A stretch of 64,000 nt of DNA from Agarilytica sp033852175 (GCA_033852175.1 JAWSUY010000007.1:62001-126000); one strand, 5' to 3'; positions 8,636 to 19,013 are shown, numbered from the stretch's first letter. Translations and numbers: made by a program. The notes: generated from the letters alone by a model not told the origin.

Positions 8636-10067
8636 GCCCGAACTAATCGCAACATTCGAACCGGATGGTGTTGCGGAATTAGACCTTTATCAAAAACGAG
8701 AAAAGGTCTACACCCGCAAGATAAAGGGTTTTTATCAGCGGTTAAGGCTGCTTACCGGTTGGCCGCTTTTGTTGGGGTATTTTCTTTTGCCATGGCTGTC
8801 ATGGAACAATCAGCCAGCAGTATTGTTTGACCTTCCTGCACGAAAATTCACAATTTTCAGTGTAACCTATTGGCCGCAGGACTTTCCCATTCTGGCTGGG
8901 TTTTTAATTATTGCTGCGATCGCATTGTTTACGGTGACAAATTGGTTAGGGCGAGTATGGTGCGGTTATACCTGCCCGCAAACGGTTTGGACGGCTGTTT
9001 TTATGTGGGCCGAACAACTGTGTGAAGGCAGTCGTAATCAACGAATTAAACGCGACCGCGCCCCTCTTAATTTTGATACGTTCTGGCGAAAGTTGATTAA
9101 ACACATAATGTGGGTCGGATTTTCTTTTCTGACGGGCCTAACCTTTATCGGCTATTTTTATCCCATTCAAAACCTATCGTTAGAATTTTTATTTTTTTTT
9201 ATTTCACCTCTAGATAGTCAGCTTGGTCTTAGCCAAGCACTCGGCGTACTGTTTTTTACCGGCGCAACCTACGTGAACGCGGGGTGGTTACGGGAACAGG
9301 TATGCATGTATATGTGCCCGTATGCGCGATTCCAATCCGCAATGTTCGATGACGATACCTTAGTGGTATCGTATGATGCTAAACGCGGTGAATCGCGCGG
9401 CGCCCGAAAGCGTGGTACTGGAGGGAAAACGGACGAGCATGGCGATTGTATTGATTGCCAAATTTGTGTGCAGGTATGCCCAACGGATATCGATATTCGC
9501 GATGGCTTGCAATATCAATGCATAAACTGTGCGCTGTGTATCGATGCTTGCAACTCAGTAATGAAAAAAATGGATTACCCTTTAGACCTGATCCGCTACA
9601 CCACACAAAACGCCCTACAAGAAAAACCATCGAAAATTCTTAGGCCGAGTTTGATCGCCTATCTGTCTGTATTAACACTAGCTACCTCGGTTTTATTAGC
9701 AGCAGTGAGCTTTCGTTCGACGGTTGAACTGGACGTAAAAAAAGGGCGGCAAGCACTTTACCTTAAAACTGCAGACGGTCTAATAGAAAATATCTACACC
9801 CTTAAAATAATCAATAAAGAGCAAGATGAGCACACCTTTAGCATTGCCGTTAGCGGTTTGGAAAATGCGACATTAATTGGAAATAAACGGGTGGAAATGG
9901 CCGCAGGGGAGATAAAAGAAATTCCCCTCCGTTTGCAAATACATCCTAGCGATTTAAGTGGTCTTAATACCAAAATTGTATTTAACCTAGAATCCATCGA
10001 TAACCCTGAATTATCATCCCAGTCAGAAAGCCGTTTTATTGGGCCACTAAGCCTGAGTGTGCAATAA
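8619..10067 (+). CDS. ccoG: cbb3 oxidase assembly ferredoxin CcoG/RdxA/FixG
   Basis: A 482-residue membrane protein with about five helices. It has the NapH/FixG motifs CGYTCPQTVW and CMYMCPYARFQ, then a twin [4Fe-4S] ferredoxin region (CIDCQICVQVCP and CINCALCIDAC), and a C-terminal periplasmic Ig-like domain. CcoG reduces copper for delivery to the CuB site of CcoN. The start is GTG 8619 or the next codon TTG 8622; both lie inside the ccoP end, which suggests translational coupling. Confidence 0.94.
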   Translation: MLSDSKPELIATFEPDGVAELDLYQKREKVYTRKIKGFYQRLRLLTGWPLLLGYFLLPWLSWNNQPAVLFDLPARKFTIFSVTYWPQDFPILAGFLIIAAIALFTVTNWLGRVWCGYTCPQTVWTAVFMWAEQLCEGSRNQRIKRDRAPLNFDTFWRKLIKHIMWVGFSFLTGLTFIGYFYPIQNLSLEFLFFFISPLDSQLGLSQALGVLFFTGATYVNAGWLREQVCMYMCPYARFQSAMFDDDTLVVSYDAKRGESRGARKRGTGGKTDEHGDCIDCQICVQVCPTDIDIRDGLQYQCINCALCIDACNSVMKKMDYPLDLIRYTTQNALQEKPSKILRPSLIAYLSVLTLATSVLLAAVSFRSTVELDVKKGRQALYLKTADGLIENIYTLKIINKEQDEHTFSIAVSGLENATLIGNKRVEMAAGEIKEIPLRLQIHPSDLSGLNTKIVFNLESIDNPELSSQSESRFIGPLSLSVQ

Positions 10068-10637
10068 ATGAGTGCGCGCAACGTAAATCTATGGCCTGTC
10101 TTCATCTTTGGTTTGCCCGCCTGCGTGGTTGTGGCCAGCTTCATCACCATTATTATTGCGTTTAAAACGGCAGACAGTCCAGTCAGTGATAATGCCTATA
10201 AAGACGGATTGGCGATCAATAAATCGTTTAAAGCCCAACAAGCAGCGGAATCCTTGGCTATAGTGGCCACAATGAGAATCGAAGTATTAACAAAACCTTC
10301 AACAAAAGATACCCGTGAAAACAAACCGCTTCTAAGCGTTAGCTTACATGCGGACTCAGAAAACCTTCCCGAAACAATAACCGCAAAATTTGAACACCCA
10401 CTACAAGAACAGTACGATTTTTCACTGACCTTGATCGCAGAAATTGATCCAAATGAACCGTCAGACATCTGGTATCGATCCCCCATTCCGGAAGTAGAAG
10501 GGCGGTGGTACGTTACGCTCAGCGGACGAGAACCCCGACATTGGGAAATTAAGTCTGAAGTGCGTATGGCGGATTTAAGAGCCGTAGCACTTAAAACGTC
10601 CAAGGGACAAGCACTAAACTCTGGTCTAGGCGAGTAA
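10068..10637 (+). CDS. ccoH: FixH/CcoH family assembly protein
   Basis: A 189-residue protein starting directly after the ccoG stop. One N-terminal membrane helix is followed by a periplasmic beta-rich domain with the FixH signature region (SDNAYKDGLAINK). FixH/CcoH binds the cbb3 subunits during assembly. It sits in the usual order G-H-I-S and ends 4 nt before ccoI. Confidence 0.88.
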   Translation: MSARNVNLWPVFIFGLPACVVVASFITIIIAFKTADSPVSDNAYKDGLAINKSFKAQQAAESLAIVATMRIEVLTKPSTKDTRENKPLLSVSLHADSENLPETITAKFEHPLQEQYDFSLTLIAEIDPNEPSDIWYRSPIPEVEGRWYVTLSGREPRHWEIKSEVRMADLRAVALKTSKGQALNSGLGE

Positions 10638-10641
10638 ATCG

Positions 10642-13485
10642 ATGCTAAACCTCGATCACAATAGTAAAGCAGGTATCGAGGATAGTGGGCCAAACGCGTG
10701 TTTTCACTGCAACTTGGAAATTGTAAGTGGCGCATATTCTGGAAAGGCTCCCATTAACGGAATAATCAATCAAAAAACAGAACAGTTTTGTTGTGCGGCG
10801 TGTAAAGCAATAGCCGAAACAATCGATCAGTCGGGACTCGGCCAGTATTATCGTTACAAAGACAACGACCAGCTAAGCGTCGATCAGATCCTTAAACACA
10901 ATAAAAGCTACCAGCAACCGTCTTCTTTTACCTCATTCGATGAGGACATTTTTGAAAAACAACATGTACTATTCGAAGGTGATGATCCGCAATTCGCTAC
11001 CGTTACGCTCTACATCGAAAGCATCCACTGTGCGGCGTGTACCTGGCTAATTGAAAAACTGCTTTATCAAGAACAGGGTATAAATAGCGTATCGGTTAAT
11101 TTGCTTGAGCATACATTGCTGGTCACCTGGCGACCGACAGACATTAAATTAAGCCAAATATGTTGCGTCCTTCAAAATATCGGATATAAACCTGATGTGT
11201 ACTCGGTCAGCCACATTGCCGAGAAACGAAAAAAAGAAAGCAAAAAAGCACTCAAACGTTTAGTGGTTTCTGCCATCGTGATGATGCAGGTTGGAATGCT
11301 CTCGATAGCGCTTTACAGTGGCGAGTTTCAAGGCATAGCCGAAGAATATCGGCAATTACTGCGCTGGTCGAGTTTCCTTATCAGTCTTCCTTGCCTAATA
11401 TACTCAGCCCAAAGTTTCTTCTTTAACGCATGGCGAAATTTACGGACGCTCTCCTTAGGAATGGATGTGCCCGTTGCATTAGCCATTGGGCTGAGCTTTA
11501 TTGCCAGCAGTCAATCGCTGATCACCAATTCCGGTGAAATTTATTTCGACTCCATATGCATGTTTACGTTTTTCCTGCTGCTTGGACGATTTATCGAAAT
11601 GAAAATTCGTCATTACTCCGGTCGACGTATTGACGACTTACAAAGTGTACTTCCTCAATTCGTCAATCAGCGTAAATGGGATGGCAGCTACCAAGAAACT
11701 GCCGTCGAAGGCCTTAAAATTGGCGACATTGTCCAAGTAAAACCGGGAGAGACCATCCCTGTCGATGGTGAAGTGCTTGACGGTGTTAGCAAAGTCAGCG
11801 AAGCCCAAATAACCGGGGAATTTTCGCCACTGGATAAAAAAGAGGGCGACAAAGTCCTAGCGGGTTCTATCAACTACCAAAACCCCATGCATATCGTGGT
11901 AGAAGCTCTGGGCGCACAAATAAAAATAAAAGCCATCGAAAAATTATTGCCGCAATCACTTTCTGCCCGGCCAGAACTCAATGGCCGCATGAACACCTTC
12001 GTCATTTACTTTGTATTTGCCGTACTCCTGATGGCGTTACTCACCTATAGCTATTGGATAATTAGAGACCCACAGCAAGCGTTTTGGACGGCGGTATCCG
12101 TTTTAGTCGTTAGTTGCCCCTGCGCACTCGCCTTGGCCAGTCCAACCGTTGTCGCGAGTGCGGGCTGGCAATTACGTAAGTTTGGGCTATTAATTCGCGA
12201 CCCTCAAACCTGGGAGCGAGCCGCCCAAATAAAACATGTGGTATGGGACAAAACCGGAACCCTGACAACGGGCCAATACAGCATAAGTAATATTAATGTC
12301 GTGGGTTCAATGAGCGAAGAAGCCTGCCGCTGGATTGCAAGTGAGATGGAAATCCATTCAGAACACCCGATCAGTTCAGCATTTGTTCGCGCTGCATTTT
12401 TCAGCCCAAGTGACAATAACACCCGGAAAGATGCCGACTTACTGGGAAATGTTACGGATATGAATGTGGAGCCAAGCGCAGGGCTAGAAGCCAAAATAAA
12501 AAATGTTGTTTATCGCATTGGCTCAGAAAAATTCGCACGTGCGTTATATTCAAACGAAACTGCCGCAGAATCACATCATGGCTCTGATAACTGCTGTTCT
12601 GAAGACTGCTTTCCTAAAGAGAACAGCCCCGAAAATAATAGCCCTCAAGAGAACTGCCCTGAAAAGAATAGTCATAAATGGATTTTGTTGGCCAATCAAA
12701 ACGGCCCCCTATGCTGGTTTGCTATCGAAGACAGTGTGCGGAAGGACGCAAAGAAAACCATTTTGCAATGTAATGTCATGGGGTTAAAGACCCACTTGTT
12801 GAGCGGTGACAACTCGGGGCAAGCGGTGTCCGTAGCGAAGCAACTTAGTTTTGACGAGTACAAAGTAAACGTAAGCCCGGAAGAAAAGCTTCGTTACGTA
12901 CAAAATCTTCAAAAACATGGAGAGCGGGTTCTTGTTATTGGGGATGGTCTTAACGATCTTCCCGTAATGGCAGCAGCAGATGTTTCAATTGCAATGAACA
13001 ATGCCTCCGATCTCACAAAAAATCACGCTAGCGGCATTTTGTTGTCAAATAATTTAGGCGCAGTCACCGAATTTTTTGCAATAACCAAACGAGTTAAAAC
13101 AAAGATCACGCAAAATATGGTGTGGGCGCTGAGTTATAACGCCATTGCGATTCCCTTCGCTGCCGCAGGCCTTGTACCGCCATATCTGGCGGCCATTGGT
13201 ATGTCACTGAGCTCTATACTGGTGACCGTCAATGCTATCAGTATTTTTCAAAACAGCTCTGCCTCAAAGAATGTCCTCGACCAACAAAGCCAGACCTTGG
13301 CGGGCGCCAGTAATAAAGCAGACTTGACGAACGAAACAGACTTGACGAACGAAACAGACTTGACGAACGAAACAGACCTGACGAATAAAACAGACCTGAC
13401 GAATAAAACAGACCTGACGAACGAAACAGACTTGACGAACAAAACAGACACTACGCCCAAAAAAGACCAAGAAGATCATGCCTAG
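10642..13485 (+). CDS. ccoI: cbb3-associated copper-exporting P-type ATPase CcoI/FixI
   Basis: A 947-residue P1B ATPase that moves copper for cbb3 assembly. An N-terminal Cys-rich domain (C20xxC23, C50-C54) precedes a heavy-metal domain with CAAC at 130-133. About eight helices, the SCPCALA metal site (about 491), DKTGT phosphorylation motif (about 536) and GDGLND hinge (about 767) are present. Two oddities make it about 120 residues longer than usual: a low-complexity Asn/Glu/Cys insert at about 651-680 in the nucleotide-binding region, and a C-terminal tail of repeated TDLTNE/TDLTNK hexapeptides (about 893-935). All catalytic motifs are intact, so the extras are likely tolerated extensions. 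Confidence 0.93.
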   Translation: MLNLDHNSKAGIEDSGPNACFHCNLEIVSGAYSGKAPINGIINQKTEQFCCAACKAIAETIDQSGLGQYYRYKDNDQLSVDQILKHNKSYQQPSSFTSFDEDIFEKQHVLFEGDDPQFATVTLYIESIHCAACTWLIEKLLYQEQGINSVSVNLLEHTLLVTWRPTDIKLSQICCVLQNIGYKPDVYSVSHIAEKRKKESKKALKRLVVSAIVMMQVGMLSIALYSGEFQGIAEEYRQLLRWSSFLISLPCLIYSAQSFFFNAWRNLRTLSLGMDVPVALAIGLSFIASSQSLITNSGEIYFDSICMFTFFLLLGRFIEMKIRHYSGRRIDDLQSVLPQFVNQRKWDGSYQETAVEGLKIGDIVQVKPGETIPVDGEVLDGVSKVSEAQITGEFSPLDKKEGDKVLAGSINYQNPMHIVVEALGAQIKIKAIEKLLPQSLSARPELNGRMNTFVIYFVFAVLLMALLTYSYWIIRDPQQAFWTAVSVLVVSCPCALALASPTVVASAGWQLRKFGLLIRDPQTWERAAQIKHVVWDKTGTLTTGQYSISNINVVGSMSEEACRWIASEMEIHSEHPISSAFVRAAFFSPSDNNTRKDADLLGNVTDMNVEPSAGLEAKIKNVVYRIGSEKFARALYSNETAAESHHGSDNCCSEDCFPKENSPENNSPQENCPEKNSHKWILLANQNGPLCWFAIEDSVRKDAKKTILQCNVMGLKTHLLSGDNSGQAVSVAKQLSFDEYKVNVSPEEKLRYVQNLQKHGERVLVIGDGLNDLPVMAAADVSIAMNNASDLTKNHASGILLSNNLGAVTEFFAITKRVKTKITQNMVWALSYNAIAIPFAAAGLVPPYLAAIGMSLSSILVTVNAISIFQNSSASKNVLDQQSQTLAGASNKADLTNETDLTNETDLTNETDLTNKTDLTNKTDLTNETDLTNKTDTTPKKDQEDHA
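13319..13447 (+). repeat. 18-bp tandem repeat at the end of ccoI
   Basis: About seven in-frame copies of an 18-bp unit (form ACAGACTTGACGAACGAA) encode TDLTNE or TDLTNK. Copies differ at single positions (CTTG/CCTG, GAACGAA/GAATAAA). Because the unit is a multiple of three, copy-number changes keep the frame. Confidence 0.9.
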
Positions 13486-13720
13486 CCTATACCTACTAAT
13501 CCCCATAGCGATTTCATTTACCTTATTGGCCATAGGTGTTTTTATTTGGGCAGTCGACAATAAGCAATTCGATGACCTTGATTCGGAAGCGTATCGAATA
13601 CTGTTTGACGATGTTGAAAAACCGAAAAGCACAGGTGGCAACAAAAACGCCGTCAACAAGAAAACAGAACAATTCAATACCCCGATCGCTCATCAGCAGG
13701 AAGGCGGTCGAAATGAATGA
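13478..13720 (+). CDS. ccoS: cbb3 maturation protein CcoS
   Basis: An 80-residue protein with a single N-terminal membrane helix containing the CcoS signature region (IPIAISFTLLAIGVFIWAV) and then DSEAYRILFDD. CcoS is needed to insert cofactors into CcoN. It starts inside the ccoI 3' end and overlaps the next gene by 8 nt. The tail after residue 50 is longer and more charged than in most CcoS proteins. Confidence 0.9.
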   Translation: MPSLYLLIPIAISFTLLAIGVFIWAVDNKQFDDLDSEAYRILFDDVEKPKSTGGNKNAVNKKTEQFNTPIAHQQEGGRNE

Positions 13721-14492
13721 ACTTTCAATAGCGGCAGCCTTTACCATCGGCTTGCTGGGTAGTGCCCACTGTATGGGCATGTGCGGGGGGATTAGCAGTG
13801 CATTGGGTCTCGCACAGTCAAAGTCTGCTACGCTCAATATCATTTTGTATAATGCAGGGCGGCTGCTCAGTTACGGTCTTTTGGGGTTAACCTTTGGTTA
13901 CCTTGGAGAATTGTTGGGAGACTCCATTGTCATGGCTGGAATGGTTTTAAGGATAATTGCCGGTTTTCTCCTAATTGCGATGGGGCTGTATTTATCGCAG
14001 TGGTGGATGGGCTTAAGCTACCTAGAAAAATTAGGGGCCAAATTTTGGCGCTACCTTCAGCCCCTTAACCGCTACCTACTTCCGATAGATCACCCAGTAA
14101 AATCGCTCGGTCTTGGTATACTCTGGGGGTTTCTACCCTGTGGACTGATTTATTCGACGCTTGGCTTAGCGTTGGCAAACGGAGAGGCAACATCCTCAGC
14201 CTTTGTTATGCTAGCGTTTGGTGTAGGAACCTTGCCAGCAATGTTTGCAACGGCTTTTTCTAGTCGGGGTATACTGGCGACCCTCAAACAAAAATCGAGT
14301 CGCACAATTATTGGAGTGCTCATGTGTTGTTGCGGGGTTGTGACAATAATGTTGCCGCTGATACATGCCCAGCACAGTGCAGAATACGAACATAAGCATA
14401 AGCATAACCACGAGGCTGACGAAGACGCAAAAATTACTTTGCTTGTTAATACTCAAACGGTGACAACAAACGTTTCAATATGCACGACCTAA
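13713..14492 (+). CDS. TauE/SafE-like membrane protein of the cbb3 locus
   Basis: A 259-residue polytopic protein starting at ATG 13713 with the motif SAHCMGMCGG in the first helix, shared by the 'sulfite exporter TauE/SafE family' proteins that follow ccoS in many gammaproteobacteria. Some relatives in that position take part in copper handling for cbb3 assembly. The C-terminal tail is rich in His (HAQHSAEYEHKHKHNH), a likely metal-binding stretch. The Cys pair in helix 1 and the His tail fit copper traffic, but this is inferred. Confidence 0.8.
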   Translation: MNELSIAAAFTIGLLGSAHCMGMCGGISSALGLAQSKSATLNIILYNAGRLLSYGLLGLTFGYLGELLGDSIVMAGMVLRIIAGFLLIAMGLYLSQWWMGLSYLEKLGAKFWRYLQPLNRYLLPIDHPVKSLGLGILWGFLPCGLIYSTLGLALANGEATSSAFVMLAFGVGTLPAMFATAFSSRGILATLKQKSSRTIIGVLMCCCGVVTIMLPLIHAQHSAEYEHKHKHNHEADEDAKITLLVNTQTVTTNVSICTT

Positions 14493-14539
14493 GCCATCAT
14501 CATTAACGCGATCTACTATTTTAATAAAAGGTGAAATAC

Positions 14540-15139
14540 ATGTTTAGTCATATACTCGGAATACTTCTATACCCCAATAAAGAATGGCACAGTATTGCCC
14601 AGCAACCGACTTTTACACTGATAAAACCGTTTATTTATACCGCCGTACTTGCCCTAATTCCCGTTGTGGCGTGGTACTACGGAACAACCCAGATCGGTTG
14701 GAGTGTCGGCGACAATGACCCGGTAAAACTTGACCCGCAAAGCGGTAAAGTAATTGTGAGCTTGTTCTACGCCACAATGATATGCGCAGTGCTCTCCATC
14801 GGCTATATGATTCATTGGATGGCAAAAACCTATGGTGCAGAATCCAGCTGGTCGCGGGGCTTCGCAGTAGCGACCTATACCGCTACGCCGCTCTATATTG
14901 CAGGCGCAGTCGGCTTTCTTCCCACGATCTGGTTGGCCATGCTGATTGCACTCTCGGCACTTTGTTACACGGTTTATTTGCTTTTTCTAGGTATGCCGAT
15001 CGTGATGAATATTCCCAAAGAACGAGGTTTTCTTTTTTCAAGCGCAGTAATCGGTGTGTGCATGGTTATCTTTGTGATGATAATGGGTGGGTCGGTTATT
15101 CTGTGGGAATTTGGTGCAGAGCCAAGCTTTATTGACTGA
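14540..15139 (+). CDS. Yip1 family membrane protein
   Basis: A 199-residue protein with about five membrane helices and the N-terminal PNKEWHSIA motif typical of bacterial Yip1/YIP1-domain proteins (start at ATG 14540, after AAAAGGTG). The function of bacterial members is unknown. It follows the cco locus by 47 nt on the same strand and may be transcribed with it. Confidence 0.75.
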   Translation: MFSHILGILLYPNKEWHSIAQQPTFTLIKPFIYTAVLALIPVVAWYYGTTQIGWSVGDNDPVKLDPQSGKVIVSLFYATMICAVLSIGYMIHWMAKTYGAESSWSRGFAVATYTATPLYIAGAVGFLPTIWLAMLIALSALCYTVYLLFLGMPIVMNIPKERGFLFSSAVIGVCMVIFVMIMGGSVILWEFGAEPSFID

Positions 15140-15362
15140 AAAGTTGTATTGATTGAATTTGTCGGCATCTTTATAGAGCCAAGGCACGTTCAACGTTATT
15201 GACTGCGGGCTGAGAAAAGTCAGCGGTTTTAGCCAGTGGAAACAAACAATGTAAGCAGGGTTAAACAGGCCCTGGTTAACATTGAAGTCGTAACGTTGAT
15301 AGTAGAGCTGCTAGGCAAGCGGGTGTGGTAAACGGGTGCGCTAAGCAGATGAGGTGAAAAGT

Positions 15363-18300
15363 TTACTCTTGCTCAATTCGCGCTATTAGATCATCAAAGT
15401 TTTGGGTAAGAGTCGGGAGTAACGATGAAATATATTCGGTTTCTTTGTTCTTTGCGGCAGTCTCTATTTTCTGTGTTATATGTTGCACTCGGAGTCCTCC
15501 AAGGTTTCCTGCGGCACCTTTTATGCCGTGAGATTCCATCTCAATGGTCTTGCAATCTTCAGCTTTAATCGCCTCAACGAGCATTTCGACTCTCTCTGGC
15601 ATACTCGATATAAATAACTTAATGATCCTTGATAGTCTTTCTGGTTTTTTCCCCAGACGGCTTAACATTGCGTCTCTATCCCATAGCAGAATGTCGGATA
15701 TTTCTTGCTGATCTATTGTGGCGTTTTCGCCTTCCTTCTCATTCTCTTCTTCATCATCAATTTCATTGAGTATGGAGCCGGAGTCAAATACCCAGTGATG
15801 GATCTTAGCCTCCAGTTTCTCGGGGGATATTGGCTTTGATAAATAGTCACTCATACCGGCAGAAATACATTTTTGCCTATCGCCGCTCATGGCGTTAGCC
15901 GTCATTGCAATGATGGGGGTTTTACAGAATTGATGGCCAGCTTTTCCCTGACGAATGCACTGCGTTGCTGTATAGCCATCCATATTGGGCATTTGACAAT
16001 CCATCAAAATTAATTCGTAAGGTTCTATTTTTTGTCTTTGTTGGAGTGCGCTAATGGCCTCCAAACCGTCAGAAACAATATCCGCACTCATGCCCAGGGT
16101 TTCCAAAATGTTGAGCGCTACTTCTTGGTTTACTTGATTATCTTCTACCAATAATATCCGTATGTCTTTTGTTGGTGCGTCTTCTTGAGAGTGCTCTTTC
16201 CTGCTTGAAGTTGTGTGATTGTTGACGGCGCGATCCGATGCGCTTTCGCCGTTAATTGCCAGAGGCAGTACCTGAAATAAATCCTGGGAAGTAATGGGTT
16301 TTGGGAAATGGTCAGAAAAACCTAAATTCAAGTAGTGAGAAGAACTGTTTTTTGAATTCATTTCGGTCATCAGAACCAAAGGAGTACGATCAAAAGCAGA
16401 GTTTTGTCGAATGTGCGTAGCCAGAGCAATACCATCCATAGAAGGCATTTTTTGATCGATAAATACCATAGCGAATATACAATTATTTGAACGATCATTG
16501 GCCGTATTGTTGAGTATTTGCAATGCTTCTGAGCCACTGGACGCTTCAGTTATAAGAGCACCCCAGAATGTCAATTGAGATTTTAGTGTGTGCCGTTGAG
16601 ATGCGTTGTCATCTACGATCAAAATAGGGATGTTGTTGATATCCACCGGTGCGACTAATTTAACTGAATCCTCACTGAGTTTTATCGGAATGCTAAATTC
16701 GAAGCAACTTCCTATTCCCACGTCACTAGATACCGTTAACTTCCCCTGCATTAATTCACACAGTTGTTTTACAATTGCCAGCCCTAGACCCGTTCCACCA
16801 TACTCCCGTGTTGTTGAAGCATCGACCTGAGTGAAGGAGTCAAATAACGTCGACAGTTTATTTTGTGGTATTCCTAAGCCGGAGTCCTTAATGGAACAGA
16901 TTAAGAAAAAGGAATCGCCCACTACTCTTTTTAAGGAGGCTCGAATGATGATCTCACCCGTTTCTGTGAATTTAATCGCATTGCCAACCAAGTTTGTCAG
17001 AATTTGTCGAAGCCTTCCCGCGTCTCCTTTTACTTTTGAGTGCTCTATGTCGGTAATGTCTAGAATCAGTTCCAATCCTTTTTGATGTGCCCCTAAGGCC
17101 ATAGATTCTGCGAAATCACCAAGGTAATCCTTTAGGTTGAAATCAAGAATTTCGATTTCTAACTTTCCGGCTTCGATTTTCGAGAAATCCAGAATATTAT
17201 TGATAATAGAAAGTAATGAATCTGCACTTGTTTTAGCTATTGACGCTTTGCGTTTTTGGTCGTCTTCCAGGTTTGTTTCGAGCAGCAATCCGAGCATACC
17301 CAGCACTCCATTCATTGGGGTACGAATTTCATGGCTCATACTGGCGAGAAATTCACTTTTGGCAATGGCGGCTTGTTCGGCAGACATTTTTGATTTAATT
17401 AGATCGGCTTCTACCTGCTTAAGATTAGTGATGTCTGATCCATAAATGTTAACCGACATACCGTCTTTGTCATCGATATGCTTTATTGTTAGTAGTTTTA
17501 TAGAATCGTCAAAGTTTTCCTCGAACTGAAACATCTCTTTGCTTTCAAATGTTTTTTTAATGGCTGGTAACCACTCTTTTGGGGCTAAGTCTCCAAGGCC
17601 AATCTGTTTGCATTTTAATGAAGCTATGGCGCTAGGGTTGGCAAAGACTATTTCGTTTTTTTGTGAGAGTTTTATCACTAAGCCAGGGTTTTCCATAGCA
17701 AATTGAGCAACTTTTAGATTTTCACTTTCCAAAAGTTTTCGTTGGGTGATATCACTGCGAATAGCAATGTAACTCTCCGGCTTTCCATTTTTCATAAGGG
17801 GGATAATGCTGGTGTTAACCCAGTAATGGCTGCCGTCTTTTGCTTTGTTGCATAGGTCGCCATGCCATACTTTTCCCTGAGATATTGTAAGGAACATATC
17901 CCTGAATAGAGTGTCGTTATGTTCACCAGATTTTAATAGCCGATGGTTCTGACCGATGAGTTCTTCTTGTGAATAGCCGCTAATTTCTTCAAACTTTTTG
18001 TTGGCAAACGTGATGTCACCTTTTACGTTTGTGATAGCAACAATTGCGTGTTGATCCAGTGCGAATTTTTGGTCAGAAAGGTCATCGGCATTTTTTTTCA
18101 ATTCTTTGTTTGTGAGCTGTAGGGTACTACTTTGCTCTTTTAGCGATTTAGTTTGTTGCTCAAGTGTATTGGCCATAAACTCCATCGCTTGCAATAGACG
18201 ACCTAATTCATCATTTCTTGGCTCCCCTATGTCGATCGTATAATTTCCTTCAGTAATATCCTTTGCGATATCGATAGCTATTCTAGCGGGATGAAGTATT

Positions 18301-19013
18301 GAGCGGGTAATGAAAAATGCCAGTAGACCACCACTGAAAACGCTAATAAGAAGAACTAAAAAGTCATACTCTAAGGCGATGCTTTTGTTTTCTTCGGCTT
18401 CTATTGATGAGACCGTTACGGAGTCCAATACGGTAACTGTCAAATTTGTTAATGACTTGTGTAGATTGTTTTGATTTTCTACAATTAAGGGCTCGTATGA
18501 TTTGGCTTTTTCGATGCGCCCAACGGCAAGAAGTTTGAATAGTTTGTTAGCGATGTAATTTTGTTGCTCTATTTCTTTCTCTAATAGGTTCAGTTGCGTA
18601 TTTATAGGTGATAAAGACGCATTGTTGTCTTTCAGTCTTAGTGCTGAGTAACTGCCTAACTTTTCCGCGCCAGAGGTATACAGGATTTCAATATCTTTTG
18701 ATAGTAACGAAAATTTCTTGCGGGAGTTTTGAAATGGTAGAGTCGCTTGGCTGTTTCCCATGGCGACTTCGTTGCCAAACCGAAAGGCTTGTTCAAGTAG
18801 CACGCTTTTTTCCGTGAATTTTAGATTGATCTCTGCGAGAAAAACGATTGCAGGTAAATCATTTTTGTTTACGTGCTCTAAATGATCCCCCATGGTTTGC
18901 ATCGAATAATAACTTAACCCTCCCAGAAATAGCTGGCCAAGCAATAGCGTTCCGACTAACGCAAGCATCTTGGTCAAGATGGAAAAGCTTTTTAGTTTTG
19001 ATACGACCGTCAT
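15363..19013 (-). CDS. hybrid sensor histidine kinase (HAMP-PAS-PAS-HisKA-HATPase-REC-REC-Hpt)
   Basis: A 1216-residue inner membrane kinase. Membrane helices at about 15-35 and 218-239 frame a helical periplasmic sensor of about 180 residues. Then come HAMP (240-290), a coiled coil, PAS (320-425), a second PAS-like region (435-530), HisKA with phospho-acceptor His561 in SHEIRTP, the ATPase domain (G-boxes around 710-745), two receiver domains with Asp853 and Asp1005, and an Hpt domain with His1162. All phosphorelay residues are present. It overlaps the SCO gene by 4 nt (ATGA), so it is co-translated with an SCO/SenC protein and a membrane protein. No output DNA-binding regulator is encoded nearby, so the signal must go to a partner elsewhere. 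Confidence 0.92.
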   Translation of the reverse strand: MTVVSKLKSFSILTKMLALVGTLLLGQLFLGGLSYYSMQTMGDHLEHVNKNDLPAIVFLAEINLKFTEKSVLLEQAFRFGNEVAMGNSQATLPFQNSRKKFSLLSKDIEILYTSGAEKLGSYSALRLKDNNASLSPINTQLNLLEKEIEQQNYIANKLFKLLAVGRIEKAKSYEPLIVENQNNLHKSLTNLTVTVLDSVTVSSIEAEENKSIALEYDFLVLLISVFSGGLLAFFITRSILHPARIAIDIAKDITEGNYTIDIGEPRNDELGRLLQAMEFMANTLEQQTKSLKEQSSTLQLTNKELKKNADDLSDQKFALDQHAIVAITNVKGDITFANKKFEEISGYSQEELIGQNHRLLKSGEHNDTLFRDMFLTISQGKVWHGDLCNKAKDGSHYWVNTSIIPLMKNGKPESYIAIRSDITQRKLLESENLKVAQFAMENPGLVIKLSQKNEIVFANPSAIASLKCKQIGLGDLAPKEWLPAIKKTFESKEMFQFEENFDDSIKLLTIKHIDDKDGMSVNIYGSDITNLKQVEADLIKSKMSAEQAAIAKSEFLASMSHEIRTPMNGVLGMLGLLLETNLEDDQKRKASIAKTSADSLLSIINNILDFSKIEAGKLEIEILDFNLKDYLGDFAESMALGAHQKGLELILDITDIEHSKVKGDAGRLRQILTNLVGNAIKFTETGEIIIRASLKRVVGDSFFLICSIKDSGLGIPQNKLSTLFDSFTQVDASTTREYGGTGLGLAIVKQLCELMQGKLTVSSDVGIGSCFEFSIPIKLSEDSVKLVAPVDINNIPILIVDDNASQRHTLKSQLTFWGALITEASSGSEALQILNNTANDRSNNCIFAMVFIDQKMPSMDGIALATHIRQNSAFDRTPLVLMTEMNSKNSSSHYLNLGFSDHFPKPITSQDLFQVLPLAINGESASDRAVNNHTTSSRKEHSQEDAPTKDIRILLVEDNQVNQEVALNILETLGMSADIVSDGLEAISALQQRQKIEPYELILMDCQMPNMDGYTATQCIRQGKAGHQFCKTPIIAMTANAMSGDRQKCISAGMSDYLSKPISPEKLEAKIHHWVFDSGSILNEIDDEEENEKEGENATIDQQEISDILLWDRDAMLSRLGKKPERLSRIIKLFISSMPERVEMLVEAIKAEDCKTIEMESHGIKGAAGNLGGLRVQHITQKIETAAKNKETEYISSLLPTLTQNFDDLIARIEQE

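Noticed and set aside
13248..13677. Minus-strand frames with repeats RQVCFV/VRSVLF opposite the ccoI tail
   Set aside because: Shadow of the 18-bp repeat in ccoI; the + strand frame is the real gene.
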